Shown here: positions 34,630-64,000 of the stretch, piece after piece
How the letters are laid out: each line of letters opens with the position of its first letter
Numbering within the stretch: position 1 is the first letter of the stretch
Source: Xiphias gladius
Lineage: Eukaryota; Chordata; Actinopteri; Istiophoriformes; Xiphiidae
NCBI RefSeq assembly: GCF_016859285.1
Contig: NC_053410.1
Span: 22,833,558-22,897,557 of the forward strand
Length of the DNA: 64,000 nt
Direction of reading: 5' to 3'
Program-made: the position numbers and the translations under genes
The notes under the pieces: generated by a model
The model's input: only the letters and a program-made list of their open reading frames with translations
Database searches by the model: none
Told to the model about the DNA's origin: nothing

Positions 34630-34872
34630 CCGCACGCTACGGACCTCCCCGTGCCAGTTCGGAAGAAACAAGCCCAGGGATCTCACCCGCGCCCTTTGAA
34701 TTTTTGACTTCACTTCCTATCCAAACAGGTCGGACCGGCACGAAAGAAAGGAAACGCTGTGTGTCGCGGCCACGGTCTCCACTCCATCTTTGACCTTTGC
34801 GCGCGGCGGACGAGCAGGGAGCCGACGAGGGAAGTTACTCAGCCGCTGGTTCCAGGGTTTCTGACTTTCATC

Positions 34873-37241
34873 ATGAAAATCTGGATCGTTTTCGCCGTCG
34901 CTGCCTTCGCAGCGGGAGCCTCAGCTCAATCCTGTGAGTAGTTTGATTGGGGAAAAAAAACAAACAAAAAAAAAACACAAAAACCAAAACACAAAAATTT
35001 TCTTAGGCTGAAACGTCTCCCAGTTTGGGCTGGACGCAAGATCTTCTGTAACCCCGCATCAAGGACGCTCATTCGTACTAAAACCTGGACTTTCTAAACA
35101 GGAATAATAAATTGACGTATTAGCTGTGTCCTCTCTCCCGCCTTCGGTGTAATGCTCCGTCGCACAAAGTGACTTTATTAGCGACCAGAGACGTCGAAAG
35201 CGGAATTAAAGAGCTGCGTGGGTCTCAGGTAGTTCCGTCGGCGGGTGGGGGTTGGGAGGACCTGCCCCGCTCTTCGGGGACTTGGCTGTCGAGAGAAACC
35301 AACGCCCAGGTGAAACCTGCCGGCCTACCTGCTGTACACCAGGGCGCAATAAAAAAAAAAAAAAAATCCTCCAGGTGGGACAGAGTAGGGGACACCTCGG
35401 CTCGATGGCGCTGCAGGCGCTTGTCCAATCCGGTGACACGAGTCACCAACACAGTCACAGTTGAGCCAGTAGATATTTGAAAGGCGTAATTAGGTATTTG
35501 TCTCGCTGACGTAGCGCTTGCGTCGCTGTGAAGAGTGTTAATCGCGTTGTGGTCTGTTCCGCGCAGGCACGTGTGACACCGCCAAGTGGGCCACCTGCGA
35601 CGGATCTCAGTGCTCGTGCCACGTCATGGTCGGCGACAACGTCAAACAACAGCTGGACTGCACCAAACGTAAGTAATGATGTGAGCGAGCCCATGACGCC
35701 CTCCCTTCGCGGGGTCTCCGGCTCTCCCCCTCTCACGACGGGACGTTTGTTTGTTTGTTCCACACGCAGTGATCCCCAAGTGCTTCCTGATGAAGGCCGA
35801 GATGTTCTTGGCCAGAAAGGGCAAGGACACTCGCGGGGTGGGAGGAAAGCCACTGGAGACGGCCTTTGTGGACAACGATGGCATCTACGACCCCGAGTGT
35901 GAGAGCGACGGCAAATTCAAGGCCAAGCAGTGCAACAACACAGAGGAGTGCTGGTGTGTCAACAGCGCTGGCGTGCGGCGAACCGACAAGGGAGACAAGA
36001 ATATCAAGTGTGAGAAGCTGGTGGAGACCTTGTAAGTAAATTCATCCTCGTCGCTGTGGATGACTTGTGGAAGTGTTCAATGCTGAAATGTTGACCTCTT
36101 GTCTCATTTTTCTCTTCTCCAGCTGGGTCCGTCTCCAGCTGACCCACAAACCAGTGCCGAATCCAGTGAAAGCTGACAGTTTGAAGATGTAAGACACCCC
36201 CCCCCCCCCCTTTTTTTTTTTTTTTTTTTAAAAGCACAATAAGATCGGTCTCAATATCTCATAATTGTAATGTCTTGCCCTGAAACAGAGCCATTGCAGA
36301 CGCCATTCACAATCGTTATGCCAACTTCAACAAGGAACTGGTGAAGGAGATCCAGGTGAGCGAGTGTCCAGTTTGGGGAGAAGATAACGTGCAGTTTTGT
36401 CACATTTCCACACGGTATATTTAATTACTCCAGAAAAGCATCACAAAACCGCCTCACTGACGACTAACACGGTCTCCTGTCTGTCCTTCCGCAGTATGAC
36501 CCTGAAGCCCGCATGATTGTGTTGGATGTGAAGAAGCCGAAGGGAGATCGCAAGAGTGACCTGGCCCAAATGGCCTATTACATGGAGAAAGACGTATGTT
36601 GAAGCTATTTTCACAATATACTGAACATGTTTGTTTCTGTTTGAAGAGAGGCCCGTTGACCGACCCGGTCACTTCTCAATCATGTCCTCTCCTCCTGCAG
36701 GTGAAGGTGCTTCCCCTGTTCAAGAACCAGAACAAGTTCGAGCCCACTGTGGACAACCAGAAGCTGGAGATGGAGAACATCCTGGTGTACTATGTGGACG
36801 AGGAGCCCCCAACCTTCACCATGAAGAACCTGTCAGGCGGGATCATTGCCGTCATCGTGGTGGTGGTGCTGGCCGTGGTTGCCGGCCTGCTGGTCCTGGT
36901 GAGTGCATGGATGTCTACCTGTAATGTTGTTAACTCGTCGGTTGAGGCGCGGTGTAGATTTTCTTTTTAAAATGTAAGTCACAGATTTTTTTTCCTTTAT
37001 TTGGATGTCCTAATTTTTCTGTGTGTGTGTGTGTGTGTGTAGTTCTTTGCCAGAAGGCGACAGAATCAGCGGTACAACAAAGCTCAGGTGAGATGAACTT
37101 CCTGTAACTTTAAAAATAAAATAAAAAATTTCAGTGTCGGTCTGTGTAAAAGTTAACGTGTTGCGCCACAGAATTGTTGTCGTTAACCTGTTTCATCTGC
37201 TCACTCCTACATTTCAGCAAAGGGAGATGGAGAACATGTAA
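34873..37241 (+). CDS. epcam: Epithelial cell adhesion molecule (EpCAM)
   Basis: Nine exons join in frame: 34873-34933, 35567-35668, 35770-36031, 36123-36188, 36289-36355, 36495-36593, 36701-36898, 37043-37087, 37218-37241. They give 307 aa, close to the family size. The leader is [20 protein letters not shown]. An N-terminal cysteine-rich module ([17 protein letters not shown]) follows. A thyroglobulin type-1 domain spans about residues 55-130, with the CWCV signature in [17 protein letters not shown]. The C-terminal extracellular domain contains [12 protein letters not shown]. The membrane helix is at about 262-285 ([17 protein letters not shown]), and the short tail is [12 protein letters not shown]...MENM. 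EpCAM acts at epithelial lateral membranes in homotypic adhesion and signalling. All donors are GT and all acceptors AG, and the phases close. The ATG chosen opens the signal peptide, and the 5' UTR has a TATA box upstream. The gene runs divergently from the EGF locus and convergently with plekhh2. Confidence 0.95.
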
Positions 37242-37582
37242 AGTCATCACTGCAGCGGGAGTCTGTGAAGAGTCAGCCGGTCCTCTGGATGAACTTTTTT
37301 TTTTTTTTTTTTTGCCGTGGGAGTACGCCACTTTCCGCCATTTTACTTGAGGAATGCAGATTCTAAAGGAACAATCACCTTGAGACCACTGGTTCTGCCA
37401 TTTATTTATAAATCGTGTAAAGTCTTAAGACATCATTCAATCTATATGCCACTAAAACCTTTCTTTTTAAAATATGCTGGGCACATGCCACATTTTAATG
37501 TTAGAACTTGTTGAATGGTTTAAAGTCCTCGTCGTAGATTGTACAGTTTCTTTCTTACTAACGTGTTTGATGGATTGTTTTT

Positions 37583-37588
37583 AATAAA
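37583..37588 (+). promoter_or_regulatory. Poly(A) signal of epcam
   Basis: AATAAA lies about 340 bases after the epcam stop codon, in TTTTAATAAAAATATTTT. This is a usual 3' UTR length for the gene. Confidence 0.75.
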
Positions 37589-39454
37589 AATATTTTTAAA
37601 AGACTCTTGATGTGGTGCAGGATTTTTGTTGTTGCAAAGGTTGGTCAGTAGACTGTGCATTCTGATCAGACTGGAAAAGTACAGTAGACAATGTGGGGGA
37701 AGGGAACAAGCTACAGCAAGCCATTGTGGGCACCTTATTTGCATGCCGTAGTTCGTACTTAGTTTTAATACGTGATCAAAACCACCGAGCTGTGCGGTTC
37801 CTCTGCTACTCGAACCCGAGCTAAAGTCAGCTTAAACACTGGGTGTGCCCAAATGATTACAGCACATGGGCATTTTCCTCAGATAGTCCAAACCTCCCTT
37901 CATCCCAGACACCAGGTGGGCTGCTCCGATTAAAGGTGGATTGTAATGAGCCTTTTGTTTACATGGGGCAGGTCCAGTGGAGGTTTTCTACTCAGATGGG
38001 TGTGGCAGCCCCAATTTGAGTGTCTCCCTGTCCTGGTATTTGGTTTTTTTTTTTTTTTTTTTTTCTGTGAAGGAAACCTTAATCCCTGCTTTTCATAGGT
38101 CACTTTTATAGCATGAATTCTACTCTCGTTGACATCATTCAAACAGAAACTACACCTGTATATCAGTCATTCTCAACCTGCATCAATACAATGAAAGATC
38201 ATGGCGGTAACAACGTGATAACAGTTGGGACTATGGAATATGAGTGTTTTATGTATTGGTCATACTGGTTGGCAGAGACTACCTTGCTGTATGACAGCAC
38301 TTGTTATTGTGAAAGGAAGTGGGTTAGTAATTCTTAGGTGTTTCTCTGAGTGTGAGTCTCTGGCATCTTGTTCAACCTGTAAGTCAAGTTCTGGCTCACT
38401 CCGAAAAGAACACACGCAGTATGTACATAACAGATACTGAGAAAGGCTTGAGTTTAAAGGGACGTTAAACCAACACGGCAGGAGCCTTTATTCGCAAGTC
38501 AGGCAAAAAGTCATAGCTAAAGCGGCAGAAATCGTCTAAGTGAACAAGGAGAAAAAGAGCGTGAGGCGGCAAATTTGTTGCACAACAAACTGGGAACACT
38601 TTTTGCAATGTTGCACTGTTCGGAAAATTCAGGTGAAACTGCGGAAGTAAAAATTCCTTCTGCTGTGCTGTCAAAACATGATCTCAGTGTTTGGTGTCTT
38701 GTGTGCCTGAAGGCAGCACCTCGCCTCAGGAGACAGTCCTTGTTTAAACTTTATGCCGCAGTGGAGTCGCACCAAAGGTCCAGTTTCTTTTTCAAGTGAC
38801 AGAAAGGCCACACAATGACAAAAACATTTGGTAACAGTTTCATAACTGGCAGTTAAGGCAATCTACCATCTTTACGTTTATTTTGAAAGTACATATCAGC
38901 AATACATTTCATCTGTAAACACGAATATGTGGACTCTTCTCCATTCCTACAGTTTCGTGAATGCAGATCATGAGCCGACAGAGTACTGTCATCAATCATT
39001 TATCTGTTATGTCTTAGTTCCCTTTTGCCTCACCCAGTTTTTTTCTCCCCCCTGAGCCCTCCCCAACTTCGTCTCCATAGCGACACGGGGACAAAGGCAT
39101 ATCTCTAACTGGTTCAGGGAGGTTAGGTGTCATATAACATCCCCCCCCCCCACACACACACACACACACACTCTCGTCTGTGAAAGACTACAGGAATGAG
39201 GGTGTGTCAGCGGCCCTCAGGCACCTGCTGCAGGTATCAGCATGTCAGGCGCGTTTGCACCAATGAGGAGCGAGGAGGCTGGAGGGCAGTTTTGTGGCAA
39301 AGAGCAGGAGAGGGACTGTGAAGTAGGCGAAAAAAATGTCTGAATGTTATAGTTTCTATGGATTTGGATGGCTTCCCAGGGGACATGGTTGATTATCTGA
39401 ATGAATAAAAGAGCAGACAGTTAACAAACCAGTTACTTGTTTGCTGTAGTTAGG

Positions 39455-39460
39455 TTTATT
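39455..39460 (-). promoter_or_regulatory. Candidate poly(A) signal of plekhh2
   Basis: AATAAA on the minus strand lies about 1.65 kb past the plekhh2 stop codon. It is only one of several possible sites. Confidence 0.3.
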
Positions 39461-40771
39461 CAAGCATTACACTTGTACAATAATCATAAAACTTATTCCA
39501 AGGATGATTTAAATACAATGTATTTCATATGACAAATAAATATAATACCTGACAGTTCTCGCTGTATACAGGTGTAGGACAATACTGGGAGGGGAAAATC
39601 ATTTTTTAAAAGTACCTTACACAAAAAATGTCCTGTTTTTCCAGTTTATCTTTAAGTTAAATGGGTCACTATCTCTGATCCTGCTTCTCCATTAAAATAT
39701 CTTCATATTCTGGGCCAGGTAATAAACGGAAGAGGAAACTTGTTAGTTCTCTTTAGCTCCTTCAGCAACCATACACTGTCCTCCTTCCATTTCCTCTAAA
39801 TGGGTGTACTTAAATGCAGGCTTTAGTTCTCTTCTCTCACGTAACCACTTCCCCAAATGATGTGGAAGCTTCATGGTGATTTTGGTCCCTAACTGCACCA
39901 GAGAGGCTTGGAGTGTTTGTACGCGATTAAAGTTTCACAGCTCTTCTGGCTGTTCAGTAACTAAGAGCACACAGCACTCAAACTGGTTTCCTCTTATAAG
40001 GTTCAGTCTTTCTCAACACAAACAACTCATCCATTCTACATCACTCACATCTGTGTCATTGCAGACAGGACACTGAGCAATTGCATTTTCACTGCAGTTG
40101 GTTTCAGCTCTTTTGTTTTCTGTTTTCTTCAGCTGCAGCTGGTTACTTGTTTTTGCCTCCTGCTTTCATCATACTGTTCAGTGTCCTCCATTCTAAATCA
40201 ATATCTAACACTGTAAGAGTTGTAGTTCCCGGTAGAGATACTGTGCCCTACAGCAAGGCAAAAAAGATACAAAAATACCCTCTAAATTATTTCTTCATAA
40301 AGAATCATCACCTCTTCTATATGGTGTATGACTATGCAATATTTTTGAAGTTGGGGATATAAATATGAACTTGAAATGGCATCTTTACCAAAGGAACTGT
40401 ACCAGACAGCACAGATTAATGAGACATTTCAGAATGCTATCTCGGTCCGTCAATAAATGCTGTCGACCTTTTTCTGTGCAGTCAGACCATAAAAGCAACA
40501 CACTCATCAGGGAGAGTAAAAAGGTCCCTGGAGGATGTTAAAGCAAAACTTCTCATATGTTCCTAGACACCCTTGTACCTCCGTATAAAGCTCAAAGCTC
40601 CAGTTCAAGCCCAAAAGCCCAAATCTCATAATGTTTTCTCTGAGAAAGGCAAAAAGTAACCTTTCAGAAGGTGAACTGCTTAAAATTGAAGGGCATCAAC
40701 TCCCAATAATCCTGTATGATGATATTGAACTGCTGAAACCTCAGCTGCTGTCTCTCTCTATGTGTGTGTAT

Positions 40772-40780
40772 ACACACACA

Positions 40781-40835
<55 letters not shown>

Positions 40836-40864
40836 ACACACACACACAGACACACACACACACA
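40772..40864. repeat. (CA)n microsatellite, interrupted
   Basis: A CA run of about 90 bases with AA and GA interruptions lies in the plekhh2 3' flank. Open frames across it are artefacts. Confidence 0.95.
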
Positions 40865-41110
40865 GTGTGGATGGAGACAGTATTTGTCACTTCCGGTAGG
40901 CAGAGAACTGACCATTCCACATACCAGAAATTAATCCGGACCACTGAGACAAATATACAGGATGTGAATGATAATACAGAAGTACGGTATGACAATGGAA
41001 TAAGTCCCACTGGAGCAGGGAAGAAGTCCTTCATTTTTAAATTTAAATAAAAGGCAGCTCAACAAAGTGTGTATTTCTCAGAGCGATCAAGGCGTTATAT
41101 TGTCATGTCG

Positions 41111-59863
<18,753 letters not shown>

Positions 59864-60403
59864 CTAAGAAAGGAAGAATATACATTTAAATTTTACTTTA
59901 TTTTAATTTGACCTCTTTTCTTGTGAAAATTTTTTATTTCATCTTCCAAATATTTTACTTCTCTTGTTACTTAATGACACATATTCCATATTAGATACAC
60001 ACACCACACTGTGACACTGCACCCGAGCCATCCGACTTTAAAGGAGCCCTTATGCTGCCTCCAGCGCTTCAGACCACAATGTTTGCATACACATGGAGGT
60101 GAAATGTCAACTCCACTTCTGTCTCAAGCCAAATACAACAGCACCAAATAAAGACAAAGAAAGAGCTGCATGCTAGAGACGTAATGAGAACTCAAGTCAA
60201 GATAACACTGCTATGCTGGAAAAAGCAAATGCTTTTCAGCTGGTTTTCTTCATTTTATATGACTCAAAAGAATGTTTACAATCAGAATTAGGGTATTGAA
60301 AGTTCATAGATGTATGTTACATCTACATTTAGAGCATAGGCATTTATCTGTTTCTTCCTCATATAAAATACCTTTCCTAAAAAAGTGGTAGATTCCTGAA
60401 TTT

Positions 60404-60808
60404 ACAATTACTCATTTGGCAGACGCCTTCATCCAAAGCGACTTACAAGTGAGGGCTAAAGATTCAGAACTGTAGGAGACCTTGGAGTAAGTGCTAAATG
60501 CTAAATCTGTTCAATAAGACAAAGTGCAAGGAGATCAGGTAACGAAGCTCGCAGTAAGTGCCAGTTAAGCACTAAATCTGGTGTTAGAGGTGTTAGGAGA
60601 GGTGGTGCTCTCGGAAGAGATGAGTCTTTGAGAGATTCTTGAAGTCAGAGAGGGGCGCCCCCGCTGTGATAACATTTGGTAGCTCGTTCCACCATCGGGG
60701 AACCACAAATGAGAACAGTCTGGACTGTGATCGCCGCGTGTGCAGGGATGGCAAATGCCAGATGACGTTCCATGGACGTACGCACTGGCCAAGAAGGAGC
60801 ATAAGCTA
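60404..60808 (-). repeat. LINE 3' tail, inverted relative to the copy at 33124-33530
   Basis: Read on the minus strand it begins AGCTTATGCTCCTTCTTGGC and contains GTACGTCCATGGAACGTCAT, then the GGGGCGCCCCTCTCTGACTT block and the tail AAGTCGCTTTGGATGAAGGC. It matches the copy beside epcam almost base for base. Confidence 0.75.
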
Positions 60809-61216
60809 TAAATTTAGAGATAAATTTATTTATAAATAAATGTAATGCTAATAAATGTATGAATAAATTTATAACAAACCTACTAATATGTTCTACAGCC
60901 ACACAATAGTATGGATAATCTATTTTCCATAGCCTGCAATTATACTCATCCACAAGCGATGCTTATGTTTCAAATTTAAATGAACGAATATCAGCTCTAA
61001 TATTATGCTCTGTTTGTGCTATAAGATCAGAGCAATAAAAAAAAAAAAGGAGCTCGCTGTAAAACAGCCCAGCCGATGTCCCTAACTATAAAATGCAATA
61101 ACTATAAAATTCAGTGTAGACTGCATTTCCAAGAAGAGGCTACCAGTTCTTCTTGGCAGTGGATGAATTTGTTTCCAACATCTATACTAACTTATGTCTG
61201 AGAATTGATGTGGCAG

Positions 61217-61296
61217 TTTTGTTTCTGCAGAAGTGCTGCATAAAACACCTTTAACCAGTCAAAGGCCTTTTATGCAGCACTTCTGCAGAAACAAAA
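61217..61296. repeat. Perfect 29-bp inverted repeat with a 22-base loop
   Basis: The arms are 61217-61245 and 61268-61296. Each reads TTTTGTTTCTGCAGAAGTGC and onward in opposite orientation with no mismatch. The loop is 61246-61267. As RNA this would be an uninterrupted 29-bp hairpin. The size is in the range of a small-RNA precursor, but there is no proof of one. Confidence 0.9.
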
Positions 61297-62218
61297 TGAT
61301 GATGATGATGAGGTGTCACATCTGTAAAGGTACAACCAGCTCTTTGTGCACTGAGATCAGAGCACAGCATGTGGAACCTGGTAGGAGTGTGTTAAAACTG
61401 CAGCAACACCAAAGGGTCACACAGCTTTCGCACACAGGCTACAGCGCACAGGTACACAACTATACAGGGTTACACAGACACACACACTAGACATACACAT
61501 ACACATGGATTTAAAAAAAAAAAAAAAAAAAACCCTGTGGGAGTCGAGCAGAGAGATGACTTTATGAGAAACATTCATCTGAAATTCCTCAGCTCAAAGT
61601 GGCGGAAGTAGCAGAGAAACCAGTGTCTTCTTAGGAAACTGTCTTAAATCTCAGTGGCTTTAAGGGGGAAAATATGTAGGACTGTCAATTCTCTGTGAAG
61701 CAGTTATACAGCCACCATGGTTTTGAAAATTTTGCTACAGTACACGTGCACATGTACATGTACAAATTAGACTAAATTAGAGGAAACTTTTAAAAATCCC
61801 AGTGGGGAAACTGGCTGACACACCAGAGAATCGGATGTAGCTTACAATAGGACAGAGAGCTGAAGATAACGAAGGAAGTCATTTATTGCAGAGGAGATAT
61901 TCCTATGTACGGCAAGCAAACCTTCACAGTCTTTAGTGACAGATTCACAGGTTAATCCAGACAAGAAACATAGTTCAACAATCATTTTCACAGGAGACAT
62001 TTTGACTTGTAATAGCAGGAAAAGAACAAGTGGAATAAATATCATTAAATATCATTAATATCATGATGATGTTCCATACAGGATTAAGCCAGACCAGTAA
62101 GTCAGCAGGTATGATACTAGGACCCCGAAACTGACCAATTGAAATAAAGTGCAGCCATCAATAATGTTATTAATTGCACCTGTCATTTTCTCACTGTCAC
62201 ATGTAAAAATGTTTGTGC

Positions 62219-62265
62219 GCATGCACACACACGCACGCACGCACGCACACACACACACACACACA
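62219..62265. repeat. CA/CG-type microsatellite
   Basis: Mixed GCAC/ACGC units pass into a pure CA run. No gene is affected. Confidence 0.9.
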
Positions 62266-64000
62266 AAGAGAGACGGAGAGAATCCTGTATTCTGTCTGAA
62301 TGTCTGCATGGCCTACAGTATCAACCGTGCCATGCTGTCCTTATGAACTGCCAAACCTTGTGCATACTGTAGAAACACATTAACAGACTGAATTTATCAA
62401 TGAATAAAGCTTATAATGATAGCAATGTACTGTACACACAGGGCTGGGTGATAATTCAATATTATGTTCTTGACATCTTTCTACAAATTTTAAGCAGTAA
62501 TCAAAAATCTGGAAAAAAATATACAGGTTTTTATTTTTTATTTTTTACACATCATAGGTTTGGTCTCATCCAATGTGTAACAGTGGAAGACAGTTCAGTG
62601 TTTCATTATTTTAAATGTGATTTTTCATAAATATACAGTACATTGTCACATCACAAAAATATTAATATCGTGATAACGATTTCAAACATATCAGCCAGTT
62701 CTAAGACCCAACGGTGGCTACCTCCTCGATGTCCATGTGTTTCAGTTTATGTCTGAATTGTTTGGTATTTCTTTCAGCCACCTGCGGCCTGCACCTGCGC
62801 ACAGCTACGGAAACATTGCAGGGATTCTGCAGGTTTCACCAAGTTAAATTTGAGACTTTTTAAGACCTTTATAGTGTAGATGTAATTTACATTCTAACTA
62901 CATTGTAATTTTGGAATGCAATTTAATACCTGTTACATGATCATACTTAACAAAGTATGACTGAAAAACCAGTAGGGACGACATGGTCTAGAATTGTTTA
63001 TGATTATTTTAAATGTTTTCAGTGCTTCAGTAATTCCTAATGATAAAGCTTGTAATATTAAGACAACCTGGACATGAATAAGCCACATTAAAATGGGTGG
63101 TTGGATCAACAAATTAAAAACCACAAATTAATTTAAGTTCATGTGAGTCTTTGCTAAAATGAACTCTTGTCCACCATGAGCCGATGAGCTTCCTAGCTAC
63201 TGTAGCTAGATGTAGTGGCAGTGTTTGCTACAGGTGGGACTGTGCTGACTGAAACTCCACGAACAAGGATTGAACAGCCTCCTGAACCACAATCCACTGT
63301 TGAAAGAAAATCCTTTGAGTTTATTTAAGACTTGTACATTTTTAATACCTTCTGAGGCTTCTTATTTTGAGGAAAATAAATTCAATGCTTTTGTATTTAT
63401 TAAAACTAAATTATTTAGGTTCCATTCAGCTTTTTTGGGCATCCCTTCCTTTACCCAGATTCCTAAAGGCAATTAACTTTCCTAGTATTTTGAAAACAGT
63501 AAAATGTTTTTGAAGCGGAAAAGGATTCACAACACTCTACGTCATATGTACGATAATGTTGCCAACTACTTGGTGTCCAGTTTCATTCAGTTACGCACAC
63601 TGTAGAAGTCAACAAATTAGTACTCAAATTAGTTAATGCAGATGGTTCATGGTTGGATGGTTCTGGTTCATATCCAAACTGTGTGTAAACTCCTGTGAAG
63701 AGAAAAAACTGTATCTGTAAAAAAAAAAAAACTGTATACCCTCGTTTTGGATGCGGCTGTTAGAGACTGGCATGGCTGTGCTCCAGTTTTCCCCTGCTTC
63801 TGTTTACTTCCAGAAACCAGAAGAAGTGGACCCAGCTGAGTCCAAAAGCAGCCACACCCTGCAAGAGACACTCACTGTTTCCACTGCACACATTTTTTCT
63901 GGACCAAAGTGGAAGCAAGGCCTTTATGAAGCCACTGTTCCACTTGTCATTTCAGTGTGATTTTTTAAATTTATTACGTCAGAGGTATATGAGTACTTTC

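Larger units (their letters stand above)
37600..41110. other. Convergent spacer between epcam and plekhh2
   Basis: No gene is supported. It contains a T homopolymer (38046-38064), a poly-C/CA tract (39141-39170), a long CA microsatellite (40772-40864) and the presumed 3' UTR of plekhh2. The other sequence looks unique, and I see no structure in it. Confidence 0.6.
59864..64000. other. Upstream intron or flank of plekhh2
   Basis: I searched the minus strand for the missing N-terminal exons and found none. The stretch holds a LINE tail (60404-60808), a perfect hairpin (61217-61296), an A-run (61512-61532) and a CA tract (62219-62265). The remainder is AT-rich with no supported gene. Confidence 0.6.

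Noticed and set aside
34759..34872. In-frame extension upstream of the epcam ATG
   Set aside because: It begins at a GTG and would put charged residues in front of the signal peptide. The ATG at 34873 gives a clean leader.
61217..61296. Calling the hairpin a microRNA gene
   Set aside because: I could not match the arm to a known miRNA, and a fully paired 29-bp stem without bulges is atypical. Kept as a repeat and as a finding.

Overview
The window is nuclear DNA from a ray-finned (teleost) fish. Genes are split into many small exons with canonical GT-AG introns. There are long CA/GT microsatellites, MITE-like and Tc1/mariner repeats and decayed LINE tails of types common in fish, and the proteins are vertebrate families.

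Layout from left to right. Positions 1-3756 are repeat-rich non-coding sequence that includes the 3' flank of the first locus. Positions 3757-29913 (minus strand) hold a large EGF/NIDO/AMOP/VWD locus. I could follow two consistent open reading frames in it. The upstream part (29913-20346, 5 exons, 1,426 aa) is a secreted protein with 34 EGF modules. The downstream part (19707-3757, 20 exons, 1,181 aa) is a MUC4-like type I membrane protein: NIDO, AMOP, VWD, EGFs, a SEA-like module, EGF, one membrane helix and a short tail. Whether these are two genes or one giant fused gene is undecided. Intron phase, a strong splice acceptor and the lack of an AATAAA or ATTAAA between them favour fusion. An in-frame stop, the lack of a good donor and a good signal peptide favour two genes. 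This is the most interesting part of the window.

Positions 29914-34872 are a repeat-bearing spacer leading to epcam on the plus strand (34873-37241, 9 coding exons, 307 aa), with a TATA box and a poly(A) signal. Epcam and the EGF locus are transcribed divergently. After a spacer of about 3.5 kb comes plekhh2 on the minus strand (41111-59863 in this window, 28 exons, 1,447 codons plus stop). It converges on epcam, and its first coding exons lie beyond the right edge or were not found. Positions 59864-64000 are its upstream intron or flank, with a LINE tail and a perfect 29-bp hairpin.

The loci share a theme of epithelial or cell-surface biology. EpCAM is an epithelial adhesion protein, MUC4-like NIDO/AMOP/VWD proteins sit on epithelial membranes, and PLEKHH2 is a membrane- and actin-linked PH/MyTH4/FERM scaffold. 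I see no operon, CRISPR array, tRNA, rRNA or viral gene. All exon borders were read by eye from splice consensus, reading phase and family recognition. Within each gene model the phases close without a frameshift.
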